Assembly: GCA_000435835.1 (NCBI GenBank)
Contig: FR883404.1
Coordinates: forward strand, 52,213-97,717
Direction of reading: 5' to 3'
Length of the DNA stretch: 45,505 nt
Source of the DNA: Clostridium sp. CAG:221
GTDB taxonomy: Bacteria > Bacillota > Clostridia > Clostridiales > Clostridiaceae
Shown here: positions 25,980 to 35,400 of the stretch, in pieces
Layout of the letters: every line of letters begins with the position of its first letter
Position numbering within the stretch: the first letter of the stretch is position 1
Made by a program: the position numbers and the translations under genes
The notes under the pieces: model-generated
What the model was told of the DNA's origin: nothing
The model's database searches: none
Seen by the model: the letters and a program-made list of their open reading frames with translations, nothing else

Positions 25980-26978
25980 ATGGAACTTATGAATAAATTA
26001 TGGGCTGCTGCTAAAGCAGACAAAAGAAGAATAGTTCTTCCAGAAGGTGATGAAGAAAGAACTATCAAAGCTACAGGGAAGATTGTTGAGTTAGGATTAG
26101 CTAAACCAGTACTTGTAGGAGATGAAAACGTAATAAGAAGTAAAGCAAAAGATCTTGATGTTGATCTTACTGGAGTTGAAGTAGTAGATCCTAATAAATC
26201 AGATAGATTAGAAGCTTATATAAATGCGTTTTATGAACTAAGAAAAAACAAAGGTATGACAATGGAAAAGGCTGACAAAATAGTTAGAGATCCATTATAC
26301 TTTGGTACAATGATGGTTAAGTTAGATGATGCTGATGGAATGGTTTCAGGAGCAGTTCACACTACTGGAGATTTATTAAGACCAGGTTTACAAATTATAA
26401 AGACTACACCAGGTGTTTCTGTTGTATCAAGTTTCTTTATAATGATGGTTCCAGGTTCTGTTTATGGTGAACAAGGTATGTTATTATTCTCAGATTGCGC
26501 TGTTAACCCAAATCCTACATATGAACAATTAGCAGCTATAGCAATAGCTACAGCAGACACAGCTAAGAATCTTTGTAAGATTGAACCAAGAGTTGCAATG
26601 TTATCATTCTCAACAATGGGAAGTGCTGACCATGAAATGGTTGACAAAGTAAGAAAAGCTACAGAATTAGCTAAAGAATTAAGACCAGACTTATTAATTG
26701 ATGGTGAATTACAATTAGATGCTGCTATAGTACCAAGTGTAGCTGCACAAAAGGCTCCAAATAGTCCAGTTGCTGGAAAAGCAAACGTGTTAGTTTTCCC
26801 AGATTTACAAGCAGGAAATATTGGATATAAATTAGTTCAAAGATTTGCAGGAGCAGAAGCTATAGGACCAATGTGTCAAGGATTTGCTAAGCCAATCAAT
26901 GACTTATCAAGAGGATGCAATGTAGACGATATTGTTAACGTTGTAGCTTTAACAGCTGTTCAAGCTCAAGCAAAATAA
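25980..26978 (+). CDS. pta: Phosphate acetyltransferase
   Basis: Converts acetyl-CoA and phosphate to acetyl phosphate and CoA, the first step of acetate formation. Short (332-residue) single-domain form typical of Firmicutes. Motifs: RRIVLPEGDEERT at the start, MVSGAVHTTGDLLRPGLQIIKT, and FPDLQAGNIGYKLVQR with GPMCQGFAKPINDLSRG near the C-terminus. A GGAGAAAG site precedes the ATG. Codon use is more even and T/A-ending than in neighbours, as in highly expressed genes. ackA follows 79 bp later with no terminator between, so the two are probably co-transcribed. Confidence 0.97.
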   Translation: MELMNKLWAAAKADKRRIVLPEGDEERTIKATGKIVELGLAKPVLVGDENVIRSKAKDLDVDLTGVEVVDPNKSDRLEAYINAFYELRKNKGMTMEKADKIVRDPLYFGTMMVKLDDADGMVSGAVHTTGDLLRPGLQIIKTTPGVSVVSSFFIMMVPGSVYGEQGMLLFSDCAVNPNPTYEQLAAIAIATADTAKNLCKIEPRVAMLSFSTMGSADHEMVDKVRKATELAKELRPDLLIDGELQLDAAIVPSVAAQKAPNSPVAGKANVLVFPDLQAGNIGYKLVQRFAGAEAIGPMCQGFAKPINDLSRGCNVDDIVNVVALTAVQAQAK

Positions 26979-27057
26979 TATAGATAAATGTTCAAAGCAC
27001 AAGGCATTTTAGAGTATTAAAAAAATTTTTATAGACATTATAGTGAGGTGTTTTTTT

Positions 27058-28257
27058 ATGAAGGTATTAGTTATAAATTGTGGAAGTTCTTCATTAAAGT
27101 ATCAATTAATCGATATGGCAACTGAAGAATCATTAGCTCAAGGTTTAGTTGAAAGAATAGGAATTGAAGGTTCTGTTTTAACTCAAAAGGTTGAAGGAAA
27201 AGATAAATATATAGTTAAAGAACAAATGAAAGATCACAAAGATGCTATCAGATTAGTTTTAGCAGCTTTAGTTGATGAAAATAATGGTGTTATCAAGTCA
27301 ATGGATGAAATTTCAGCTGTTGGGCACAGAGTAGTTCATGGTGGAGAAAAATATAAAGAATCTGTAGTTATTAATGATGAAGTTAAAGCTAATATAGAAG
27401 AATGCTTCAAGTTAGCTCCATTACATAATCCAGCAAACATGATAGGTATAAAGGCATGTGAAGAGTTAATGCCAAATACTCCAATGGTAGCTGTGTTTGA
27501 TACTGCTTTCCACGGAACAATGCCAGAAGATGCATATCTTTATGCATTACCATATGAACTTTATGAGAAACACGGAATAAGAAAATATGGTTTCCATGGA
27601 ACATCTCATAAATATGTTTCTCAAACTTGCGCAGAAGTTATGGGAAGAGACATAAAAGATTTAAAAATAATTACATGCCACTTAGGAAATGGTGCAAGTT
27701 TATGTGCTGTTAAAAATGGTGTATCTGTTGATACTTCAATGGGATTCACTCCACTTGAAGGTTTAGCAATGGGAACAAGATGTGGTAACATAGATCCTGC
27801 TATAGTTACTTTCTTAATGAAAGAAGAAGGATTATCAGTAGATGAAGTAAATGATTTATTAAACAAAAAATCAGGTGTATTAGGTATATCAGGAATAAGC
27901 TCAGATTTCAGAGATATCGAAGATGCTGCATTTAACAAAGATGACAGAAGAGCTAAATTAGCATTAAAAATATTTGAATACAAAATAAGAACTACTATAG
28001 GTGCATACGCAGCTGCTATGGGTGGTGTTGATGCTATCGTATTTACAGCTGGTGTTGGAGAAAATGGACCAGAAACTAGAGAAAAATGCTTAGAAGGATT
28101 AGAATTCTTAGGTGTAGAAATAGATAGAGAAGCTAATAATGTAAGAGGTAAGGTAAGAGAAATATCTAAAGCAGGATGCAAGGTTAAAGCATTCGTTATC
28201 CCAACTAATGAAGAATTAGTAATTGCAAGAGATACTTTAGAGTTAATTAAAAAGTAA
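27058..28257 (+). CDS. ackA: Acetate kinase
   Basis: Turns acetyl phosphate and ADP into acetate and ATP, the energy-yielding step after Pta. Signatures: VLVINCGSSSLKYQ (N7), GHRVVHGGEKY, VFDTAFHGTMP with the catalytic aspartate, ITCHLGNGASLC, and VFTAGVGENGPETRE. The frame is open from 27043, but GAGGTG (27045-27050) and the family N-terminus place the start at ATG 27058, giving 399 residues. It ends 11 bp before the yceD promoter; I see no T-tailed terminator in between. Confidence 0.97.
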   Translation: MKVLVINCGSSSLKYQLIDMATEESLAQGLVERIGIEGSVLTQKVEGKDKYIVKEQMKDHKDAIRLVLAALVDENNGVIKSMDEISAVGHRVVHGGEKYKESVVINDEVKANIEECFKLAPLHNPANMIGIKACEELMPNTPMVAVFDTAFHGTMPEDAYLYALPYELYEKHGIRKYGFHGTSHKYVSQTCAEVMGRDIKDLKIITCHLGNGASLCAVKNGVSVDTSMGFTPLEGLAMGTRCGNIDPAIVTFLMKEEGLSVDEVNDLLNKKSGVLGISGISSDFRDIEDAAFNKDDRRAKLALKIFEYKIRTTIGAYAAAMGGVDAIVFTAGVGENGPETREKCLEGLEFLGVEIDREANNVRGKVREISKAGCKVKAFVIPTNEELVIARDTLELIKK

Positions 28258-28268
28258 GAATAAATTAC

Positions 28269-28297
28269 TTGACTTTTATCGACACACTTTATATAAT
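28269..28297 (+). promoter_or_regulatory. Strong sigma-A promoter for yceD-rpmF
   Basis: TTGACT (28269-28274), a 17-bp spacer and a perfect TATAAT (28292-28297) lie right after the ackA stop. The expected transcript start, about 28304, gives a leader of about 120 nt. Confidence 0.85.
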
Positions 28298-28302
28298 AAA
28301 TG

Positions 28303-28426
28303 TTGTTTGAGCCACAAATGGTTCAAACAATAAATCTAAGGAGTGAAAAAGCTGCTTTGCTCGAGCTGTGCCTAGCACAATATATTAAATACGTTTAATA
28401 TGAGGAGGAAATCCAGAGCTAAGAAT
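28303..28426 (+). promoter_or_regulatory. Structured 5' leader of yceD-rpmF
   Basis: Three hairpins can form. The first (28303-28313 with 28320-28330, 11 bp with one G-U pair) starts almost at the predicted +1. The second is a 4-bp hairpin at GTGCCTAGCAC (28367-28377). The third is an 8-bp stem (28382-28389 with 28394-28401) with loop TACG that ends right before GAGGAGG (28402-28408). It may be a ribosomal-protein leader or an mRNA stabiliser; no known class is assigned. Confidence 0.5.
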
Positions 28427-28927
28427 ATGATTATAAAATTTTCAGATTTACTTGCTAAAGGCGGTAGAAATAAAGAAATTAAATTATCATTTGAATTCCA
28501 ACCTGTAAAATTTGAAGGTGAGGAAATTAAAGCAGTTTCCATGGTTGATGTAAATGGCCAAGTTAATTCAAAAGATGAAGTTCTTGAATTAAAGGCTCAT
28601 GTTAAAACAAACTTAGAACTTACATGTTCAAGATGTTTAGACACCTTTATCTATCCAATAGATATTGATATAGAAGAAAGGTTTACAAAAAGTAAAGAAC
28701 TTCAAGATGATGAAGAACTTATTTTTGTAGAGGATGATACATTAGATATTATCCAAATCGTAGAAAATTGTATTATTTCAACCTTACCTATCAAAAGACT
28801 TTGTAAGGAAGACTGTAAAGGTCTGTGTTCACAATGTGGAACTAATAAAAATATTAAAGAGTGTCAATGTGATGACTTTGATGTAGATATTAGGCTTGCA
28901 AAGCTTAGAGAGTTGTTTGGGGAATAA
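28427..28927 (+). CDS. yceD: YceD family protein (DUF177)
   Basis: DUF177 protein of 166 residues, almost always encoded just before ribosomal protein L32; in some bacteria YceD is linked to 23S rRNA maturation. The core LELTCSRCLDTFIYPIDIDIEERF is present. So is a C-terminal cysteine cluster, KRLCKEDCKGLCSQCG plus ECQC, which looks like a zinc site. The frame is open from ATG 28400, but that codon overlaps GAGGAGG. ATG 28427 gives the expected N-terminus (MIIKFSDLLAKG), though it is 18 nt from that site, an unusually long spacing. rpmF follows after 12 bp. Confidence 0.88.
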   Translation: MIIKFSDLLAKGGRNKEIKLSFEFQPVKFEGEEIKAVSMVDVNGQVNSKDEVLELKAHVKTNLELTCSRCLDTFIYPIDIDIEERFTKSKELQDDEELIFVEDDTLDIIQIVENCIISTLPIKRLCKEDCKGLCSQCGTNKNIKECQCDDFDVDIRLAKLRELFGE

Positions 28928-28939
28928 GGAGGTGTAATA

Positions 28940-29125
28940 ATGGGAAATCCAGCTAGAAAGACATATAGAGCAAAAAGAGATTCTAGAAGAGCTCAAACTT
29001 TTAAGTTAAGCTTACCAGGAATAGTTGAATGTCCACAATGCCACGAAATGAAGATGGCTCACAGAGTTTGCAAAAACTGTGGATTCTACAAAGGTAAAGA
29101 AGTTGTTGCTTCAACTGAACAATAG
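28940..29125 (+). CDS. rpmF: 50S ribosomal protein L32
   Basis: Large-subunit protein of 61 residues. MGNPARKTYRAKRDSRRAQ at the start and the zinc-binding cysteines in CPQC and CKNC are typical, so this is the zinc-containing form. AAGGAGGTG precedes the start. It is coupled to yceD and followed at once by a terminator. L28, also in this window, is the zinc form as well. Confidence 0.97.
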   Translation: MGNPARKTYRAKRDSRRAQTFKLSLPGIVECPQCHEMKMAHRVCKNCGFYKGKEVVASTEQ

Positions 29126-29155
29126 AAAGAAAGTCTTATGACTTTCTTTTCTTTA
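29126..29155 (+). terminator. Intrinsic terminator after rpmF
   Basis: A 10-bp perfect stem (29126-29135 with 29140-29149) has loop TTAT and a T-rich tail. It starts directly after the rpmF stop codon and ends the yceD-rpmF unit. Confidence 0.85.
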
Positions 29156-29187
29156 TATACAGATTTTTTTTAAAAGGAGTGAGAATG

Positions 29188-30174
29188 ATGAAAATAGCTA
29201 TAGATGGAATGGGTGGAGATAATGCACCAGCAGAAATTGTCTCAGGCGTTATAAAGGCCATGGAGGAATTTAAAGATATAGAATTTTATATAACTGGACC
29301 AGAAGATGCTATTAAAAAGGAAATTGCAAAAAATAACTATAGTGGTAATAATATTATTATTATTGATTCTAAGGAAGTAATCACCACTAATGAACATCCT
29401 GTAATGGCAGTTAGAAGAAAGAAGGATTCAAGTCTTTGTAAAGCTTTAAATCTAGTTAAAGAAGGAACTTGTGATGCAGTAATTTCAGCTGGTAGTACGG
29501 GGGCATTCTTAGCTGGGTGTACTTTTATTGTAGGAAGAATAAAAGGAATTAAAAGACCTGCATTAGCCCCTGTTATGCCAGGAAAGAATGGAAGTTTTAT
29601 AATAGTTGATGCTGGAGCAAATGTTGATAGTAAGCCAGAGTATCTTGTTCAATTTGCCCATATGGGAAAAGAATATTATAAAGGTGTTTTAAACGGGGAA
29701 AACCCTTCAGTAGGACTAGTAAATATAGGTGAAGAAGCAGAAAAGGGAAATGATCTTACAAAAGAGACATTTAAACTTTTATCAGAAGAAAAGCTAAACT
29801 TTATTGGAAACATAGAACCTAGAGATATAACAAAAGGTGATGTTAACGTAATTGTATGTGATGGTTTTGCAGGAAACACCATACTTAAGATGTATGAAGG
29901 TACTGCATCTACAATCATGAAAGTAATAAAAGAAGAAGTAATGGCTTCAGGTATTGTTTCTAAGATAGGGGCAGTATTATTAAAGCCTGTATTTAATAAT
30001 ATAGCAAAGAGATTTGATTATAAAGAATATGGCGGAGCACCTTTCCTAGGCGTAGATGGTATTTGTATAAAAGCTCATGGAAGTTCAGATGCAAGAGCTT
30101 TTAAAAGTGCTATAAAGCAAGCTAAAATGTTTTATGATAACAAAGTTTTAGACAAGATAAAAGAAAATATATAA
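29188..30174 (+). CDS. plsX: Phosphate acyltransferase PlsX
   Basis: Makes acyl phosphate from acyl-ACP for phospholipid synthesis. KIAIDGMGGDNAP at the start, EHPVMAVRRKKDSSL, VDAGANVDSKPEYLVQFA, CDGFAGNTILKMYEG and the C-terminal YGGAPFLGVDG motif are all present. The longest frame starts at GTG 29179 inside the AAAAGGAGTG site. ATG 29188 (or 29185) is better spaced; 29188 gives 328 residues. No fapR, fabD or fabG lies beside it, unlike B. subtilis; acpP comes next. Confidence 0.95.
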   Translation: MKIAIDGMGGDNAPAEIVSGVIKAMEEFKDIEFYITGPEDAIKKEIAKNNYSGNNIIIIDSKEVITTNEHPVMAVRRKKDSSLCKALNLVKEGTCDAVISAGSTGAFLAGCTFIVGRIKGIKRPALAPVMPGKNGSFIIVDAGANVDSKPEYLVQFAHMGKEYYKGVLNGENPSVGLVNIGEEAEKGNDLTKETFKLLSEEKLNFIGNIEPRDITKGDVNVIVCDGFAGNTILKMYEGTASTIMKVIKEEVMASGIVSKIGAVLLKPVFNNIAKRFDYKEYGGAPFLGVDGICIKAHGSSDARAFKSAIKQAKMFYDNKVLDKIKENI

Positions 30175-30218
30175 GATATAACTAGTATATGGTGATAATA
30201 TAAATTTTATAGTGTATA

Positions 30219-30247
30219 TTGACGTATGTTACAATATATAATATTAT
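30219..30247 (+). promoter_or_regulatory. Predicted sigma-A promoter for acpP
   Basis: TTGACG (30219-30224), a 17-bp spacer and TATTAT (30242-30247) lie in the 102-nt gap between plsX and acpP, 29 nt before the acpP start. Confidence 0.7.
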
Positions 30248-30276
30248 CTAAATGGGCGTAGTGAGGAGGTGAGATT

Positions 30277-30507
30277 ATGTTTGAAAAAGTAAAAGCTTTA
30301 ATAGCGGATAAATTAAGCATAAATGAAGATGAAATAACAATGGAATCAGCATTTGTTGATGATTTAAATGCAGATTCATTAGATATAGTTGAGCTTATAA
30401 TGGCTTTAGAAGATGAACTTGATATGGAAATACCAGATGATGAAGCTGAAAAGTTCGTTACTGTTGGTGATGTAGTTAAATTTATTAAGGCACATGTTGA
30501 GGAATAA
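30277..30507 (+). CDS. acpP: Acyl carrier protein
   Basis: Small acidic carrier (76 residues) that holds growing fatty acids on a phosphopantetheine arm. The attachment site is Ser34 in NADSLDIVEL. Helix II and the C-terminus (DDEAEKFVTVGDVVKFI) are standard. A strong GAGGAGGTGAGATT site precedes the ATG. With its own promoter and terminator it looks monocistronic, which suits a protein needed in large amounts. Confidence 0.97.
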   Translation: MFEKVKALIADKLSINEDEITMESAFVDDLNADSLDIVELIMALEDELDMEIPDDEAEKFVTVGDVVKFIKAHVEE

Positions 30508-30508
30508 A

Positions 30509-30537
30509 TAAAATCCCGCAGTATTTGCGGGATTTTA
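30509..30537 (+). terminator. Intrinsic terminator after acpP
   Basis: A 12-bp perfect stem (30509-30520 with 30526-30537, core AATCCCGCA) has a 5-nt loop and TTTTA on the 3' side. It is one of the most GC-rich hairpins in the window. Confidence 0.88.
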
Positions 30538-30638
30538 TGATATATTTAAATAAATTAAAAAAAGGCTAAGTATAGTTTATTCTTGAATTTGTTTATAACG
30601 AAAGCAAGTTGAAGAATAAACTTGGAGGAGTTGTTGAA

Positions 30639-31334
30639 ATGAAAGAATACATAGAAGAGGTTCAAAAGATTATTGGAATAAAGTTTAATGAACCTAAATT
30701 ATTAGTAACAGCATTAACTCATTCTTCATATGCAAATCAGCATAGAGAAGAAGAGTATAATGAAAGATTTGAATTTTTAGGAGATTCAATACTTCAGCTT
30801 ACAATAACGGAGTATTTATTCTTAAACTTTAAAGATAAAAGTGAAGGAGAACTTACAAAGATTAGAAGTCTAATTGTTTGTGAAAATTCTTTATATGAAA
30901 TAGGAAAGTCTTTGGATTTAGGAAATCACTTAAGAATGAGCAAAGGTGAAGAACTTACTGGGGGACGTGAAAGAGTATCTTTAATAGCAGATGCTGTTGA
31001 GGCTTTAATAGCAGCAATATATTTAGATAAAGGTTTAGAATATGCTAAGGACTATATTATAGGTGCATTTAAAACTATAATAGAAAAAGCTATTAATAAT
31101 GATATAATTTTAGATTACAAGACTAGACTGCAAGAATACCTTCAAAAAAATGGAGAAATATCTATAGTTTATGAATTAATTAAATTTGAAGGACCTCCAC
31201 ATAGAAGAAAGTTCTATACAAAGCTTATTATAGACAATAAGGAAATATCAAGTGGTGAAGGCTATAGTAAGAAAGAGTCTGAACAGGATGCAGCTAAAAT
31301 AGCATTAAAACAAATGGAGAAGAGTAATGAGTAA
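30639..31334 (+). CDS. rnc: Ribonuclease III
   Basis: Double-strand-specific endonuclease that processes rRNA precursors and structured mRNAs. The signature NERFEFLGDS is at residues 41-50, with the catalytic Asp/Glu set. DAVEALIAAIYLDKG holds the second acidic cluster. A dsRNA-binding domain follows from about 155 (DYKTRLQEYLQKNG to the end). The frame is open from TTG 30609, but GGAGGAG (30624-30630) places the start at ATG 30639 (231 residues). Its 3' end overlaps the radical SAM gene by 8 bp. The 30538-30638 gap is AT-rich and shows no clear promoter. Confidence 0.96.
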   Translation: MKEYIEEVQKIIGIKFNEPKLLVTALTHSSYANQHREEEYNERFEFLGDSILQLTITEYLFLNFKDKSEGELTKIRSLIVCENSLYEIGKSLDLGNHLRMSKGEELTGGRERVSLIADAVEALIAAIYLDKGLEYAKDYIIGAFKTIIEKAINNDIILDYKTRLQEYLQKNGEISIVYELIKFEGPPHRRKFYTKLIIDNKEISSGEGYSKKESEQDAAKIALKQMEKSNE

Positions 31335-32358
31335 GAATTATTATATAATACCAGTATTTATATCACATCAAGGATGTCCACATCAGTGTGTATTTTGTAA
31401 TCAAGATAGAATAGCAGGAGTTTATGATGAAGTAACAGCAGAAGATGTAAGAGAAAGAATAGATAGTTACTTAGATACAATGAACACTAAAAATTCTACA
31501 ATAGAAGTATCGTTTTTTGGAGGGACTTTTACAGCTATTCCAGTGATAAAGCAAAAAGAGCTTTTAGCAGTAGCTATAGAATATAAAAATAAGGGGCTTA
31601 TCCATAAGATAAGATTATCCACAAGGCCAGATGCAATTAATGGATACATATTAAGCTATTTAAAAGAATTTAAAGTTGATATAATAGAATTAGGAGTACA
31701 GTCATTAGATGATAATGTTTTAAGATTAGCAGGTAGAGGTCACAGTGCTTATGATGTTGAAAATGCCTCTAGACTTATTAAAGCAGAAGGATTTACATTA
31801 GGCCATCAGATAATGCCTGGACTTCCAGGAGATACAAAGGAGATTGACTTAGCAACTATTAAAAAATCCATAGAAATGAAGCCAGATATAGCAAGAATAT
31901 ATCCGGCCTTAGTAATCAAGGATACTCCTATGGAGACAATGTACAATAGAGGAGAGTATGAGCCATATTCACTTGACATGGCAGTAGAAGTTTCAAGAGA
32001 GATGCTGAAACTATATAATGCAGCTAAGGTTAAAGTTATTAGAATTGGTCTTCAACCAACAGATACCATAGCTGAAGGAAAAGATGTGGTGGCTGGACCA
32101 TTCCATCCAGCCTTCAGAGAGCTAGTGGAAGGATCGTTAATTTGTGAGAATATAAAAGAGAAGACTAATGAATCAAGTGACATAATAATTGAGATAAATT
32201 CAAAAGATATTAGTAAATTATATTGTAATAAGAAGCAATACTTTAATGAATTTAAAAAAAATAGACATGGCAAAGTATTTGTGAAGACAGTTGATAAGCT
32301 AAAGAGGGGTAGAGTTAGAGTAACGGTTATAGAAAAGGTTGAAGAATTTAAAATCTAA
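31327..32358 (+). CDS. Elp3-like radical SAM protein
   Basis: Radical SAM enzyme of 343 residues. The cluster cysteines are C17, C21 and C24 in GCPHQCVFCNQDR. VSFFGGTFTAIP, ELGVQSLDDNVLRLAGRGH, GFTLGHQIMPGLPGD and YPALVIKDTPMETMY resemble the radical SAM half of Elp3. The acetyltransferase half of Elp3 is absent, so the reaction is not clear; a role in RNA modification is a guess from the relationship and from the rnc neighbour. It overlaps the end of rnc, so the two are coupled. Confidence 0.8.
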   Translation: MSKNYYIIPVFISHQGCPHQCVFCNQDRIAGVYDEVTAEDVRERIDSYLDTMNTKNSTIEVSFFGGTFTAIPVIKQKELLAVAIEYKNKGLIHKIRLSTRPDAINGYILSYLKEFKVDIIELGVQSLDDNVLRLAGRGHSAYDVENASRLIKAEGFTLGHQIMPGLPGDTKEIDLATIKKSIEMKPDIARIYPALVIKDTPMETMYNRGEYEPYSLDMAVEVSREMLKLYNAAKVKVIRIGLQPTDTIAEGKDVVAGPFHPAFRELVEGSLICENIKEKTNESSDIIIEINSKDISKLYCNKKQYFNEFKKNRHGKVFVKTVDKLKRGRVRVTVIEKVEEFKI

Positions 32359-32376
32359 ATATGGAGTGATATATAA

Positions 32377-32469
32377 ATGAAAAAGAAGACAAGAGAAAAA
32401 ATGATATATGCTATTTCTGTATTTATGTTAATTTCTTTTATTTTAGGGTTGATTCCAGTACTTATGTAG
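32377..32469 (+). CDS. Short single-pass membrane protein, 30 residues
   Basis: Reads MKKKTREKMIYAISVFMLIS and then FILGLIPVLM. A strongly basic N-terminus (five of the first eight residues are Lys or Arg) precedes one membrane-spanning helix of about 21 residues, and there is almost nothing after it. GGAGTG lies 8 nt before the ATG, a normal ribosome binding site. It fits between the radical SAM gene and smc in the same direction. The layout resembles short Firmicute proteins such as DUF4044 or Prli42, but I cannot assign it. The expected topology is N-terminus inside. Confidence 0.65.
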   Translation: MKKKTREKMIYAISVFMLISFILGLIPVLM

Positions 32470-32487
32470 TTAAAAAGGAGTGAAGTC

Positions 32488-35400
32488 ATGTTTTTAAAGT
32501 CGTTGGAAGTGCGTGGGTTTAAATCTTTTGCAGATAAAACAGAGCTGGAGTTTAAAAAAGGCGTAACTGCCGTGGTTGGGCCTAATGGTAGTGGTAAAAG
32601 TAATATATCTGACTCAGTAAGATGGGTACTAGGAGAGCAAAGTGTTAAAAGCCTTAGAGGGGGAAAAATGGAGGATGTAATTTTTGCAGGAACTCAATTT
32701 AGAAAACCTCTAGGACTTGCACAGGTTTCTCTTACTTTAGACAATTCTGATGGTACTCTGCAAACTGATTATAATGAAATTACAGTGACAAGAAGAATAT
32801 TTAGGTCTGGAGAAACAGAGTACTTAATTAATAACCAAAAGTGTAGATTAAAAGATATTACTGAGCTTTTCATGGATACAGGTATAGGTAAAGAAGGATA
32901 TTCAATAATTGGGCAAGGAAAGATTGATGCCATCTTAAGTGGAAAGGCAGAAGATAGAAGAGCACTTTTAGAAGAGGCAGCTGGAATAGTAAAGTATAAG
33001 TCTAGAAAAGAAGAAGCAGAAAAAAGGTTGGATAATACTGACAATAATCTAGTGAGAATAAGAGATATTATTGCTACTTATGAAGAAAGACTTGAGCCAT
33101 TAAGAATTGAAAAAGAAAAAGCTTTAGAGTACAGAGAATTAGCTGAAGAGCTAAGAATTAAGGAAGTATCTCTGCTTGTTCATAATATTGAAGAGATAAA
33201 GAAGGATTATGAGCAGGTATCAACGGAATTAGAAGAAAAAGAAAAAGAAATAAATGCTAAAAGAGAAATTTTAGACAAATTTAAAGAAAACTTAGTTTCT
33301 TTAGAAAAAGAAATTGAATCTTTAGAAGAAAAAAATGCAAAAGAAAAAGATGAGTACTATAAAGGTAGAGAAGAAGTAAATCAAAATGAAAAAGATGTAG
33401 GTCTTTTCAATGAAAGAGTGCAAAATTTCAAAAATATGATCCTTAAGGGCGAAGAAGAAATTAAGACTTTAAAGATAAAGGTGGCAGATTTACAGTCTTC
33501 AAAAGAAGCTATTGAAAAGAAGCTTTCATCTAAAGAGGAAGAAAAGAACAATAAATTAAATGAATTAAATGAGATAGATAGCACTATAAATGAGATTAAT
33601 AATGAAATAAAAAAATTTGAAATGGAAATTGCTCAATTAAAGAATGAAGAGATAAATAATATTTCAAAAAATTCTAATTTAAATAATTTAATTGTTTCTT
33701 TAAGAAAAGACGTAGAAACCAATGAAGAAAAGCAAAGAAATATAAAAGTTAATATTGAAAATTTTGAACGTAATTTATCTGTAAATAAAGGAACTATAAA
33801 AGGTTTAGAGGATAATATTAAAGAGACAAAAGAAACAATTAAGAAGTTACAAGAAGAGGGGATAAGCCTAAAAAAAGCACTATCTCATGAATATAATAAT
33901 TTAAGTGGACAAGAAAAGAAACTTAATTTACTTACAAAGAAAATAAATGAAACAGAAGCTAGACATAATGTTTTAACTAATTTAGAAAAGCATTATGAAG
34001 GATATAATAGAACTGTTAAAAATTTAATGGAGCATGTCAATGCTGGCAGAGTAAATGGCATCAGCGAAATAAATGTTGTTGGTGAAATCTTTAAGGTGGA
34101 ACAGCAATATGAAATAGCAATTGAAATTGCATTAGGAGCTGCCATATCTAATGTTATAACACAAAAAGAAGATGATGCTAAAAAGCTTATAGTTTTTTTA
34201 AAGACAAAGGGATTAGGAAGAGCAACGTTCCTTCCATTAAATATTATTAAAGGTAGAAGAATTACAATTCCTAATAATGTGAAAAATTACGAAGGGTATT
34301 TAGGTATTGCTTCTGATTTAATATCATTTGATGAAAAATATAAAGATATAATAGATTATTCATTAGGAAGAACACTTATAGCTAAGGATATGGATGCTGC
34401 ATTATATATTTCAAAGATGGGGCAGCATAATTATAAAATTGTTACCTTATCAGGAGAAGTTATAAACCCAGGTGGGGCACTAACTGGAGGAAGTATTCAA
34501 GGAAAGAATACAAATCTTTTAGGAAGAAAGAGAGAAATAGATGAATTAGCTATTTCCTTAGAAAAACAAAAAAGTGATTTAAAATCACAAAAAACAGCAT
34601 TTGAAGAAATTAAGAAGAAGATTAAGAATTTAGATGAAGAAATATTAAATAAGAGAGAAGAAATTCATCAAAAAAATATTGATTTAACAATATTAGATGG
34701 TGATGTAAAAGCTTTAATTAATGAAGTAGATAAGGTGAAAAAATCTATTAAGTTTAGTAATGAAGAACTGGAGAGAGTTGTAGAAGCCTTTAAAGTATTA
34801 AATGATAGATTGGAAGTTAAAACTAAAGAACTAGATACCTTGGAGAATAGAAATAAAGAAGGGCAAGAAAAGATTAAAAGCTTAGATAAGGAGCTTGAAA
34901 ATAGAAGAGAAAAACTTGAAAATATCAGGAATTCCTATACAGATATAAGAGTATCAAAAGCTGCCTTAGATGAAAGTCTTGAAGGTGATAAGAGAGAACT
35001 TTATGCTAAGAAGGCAGAAATAAATGAAGCTACAGAAAAGATTTTATCTTTAGATGGAGAAATAAAATCTAATTTAGATAATATTACAGTTCTTGAAGAA
35101 GGTATTGAAAATAAAAAAGATACCATAAATAATCTGAATAAAAGATTATCAGAATTGGAAAATGTATTTAAAGAAGATGAAGTTAAAAGAATAAATTTAA
35201 AGGAAAATCAAAAATCTAAGCAGTCAGAATACAACTTATTTGTTGAAGACATAAAGGTTCATGAAAATGAAATGAATAAGAAAGCTATTCAAAATGCTAA
35301 AATAGAAAGTGAGCAGGAAGCTTTATTAAATAAGCTTAACTCTGAATTAGAACTTACACTTGCTGAAGCAGAAGAAATTGCTGTAAAGATAGACAATATA

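Noticed and set aside
27621..28181. Minus-strand ORF of 186 codons opposite ackA
   Set aside because: It is a shadow of ackA codon use, rich in Ser, Pro and Ala with no motif, and ackA is an intact, well-supported gene.
28400..28426. ATG 28400 as start of yceD, adding nine basic residues
   Set aside because: The codon overlaps the only GAGGAGG site and has none of its own; family proteins begin at the position of ATG 28427.
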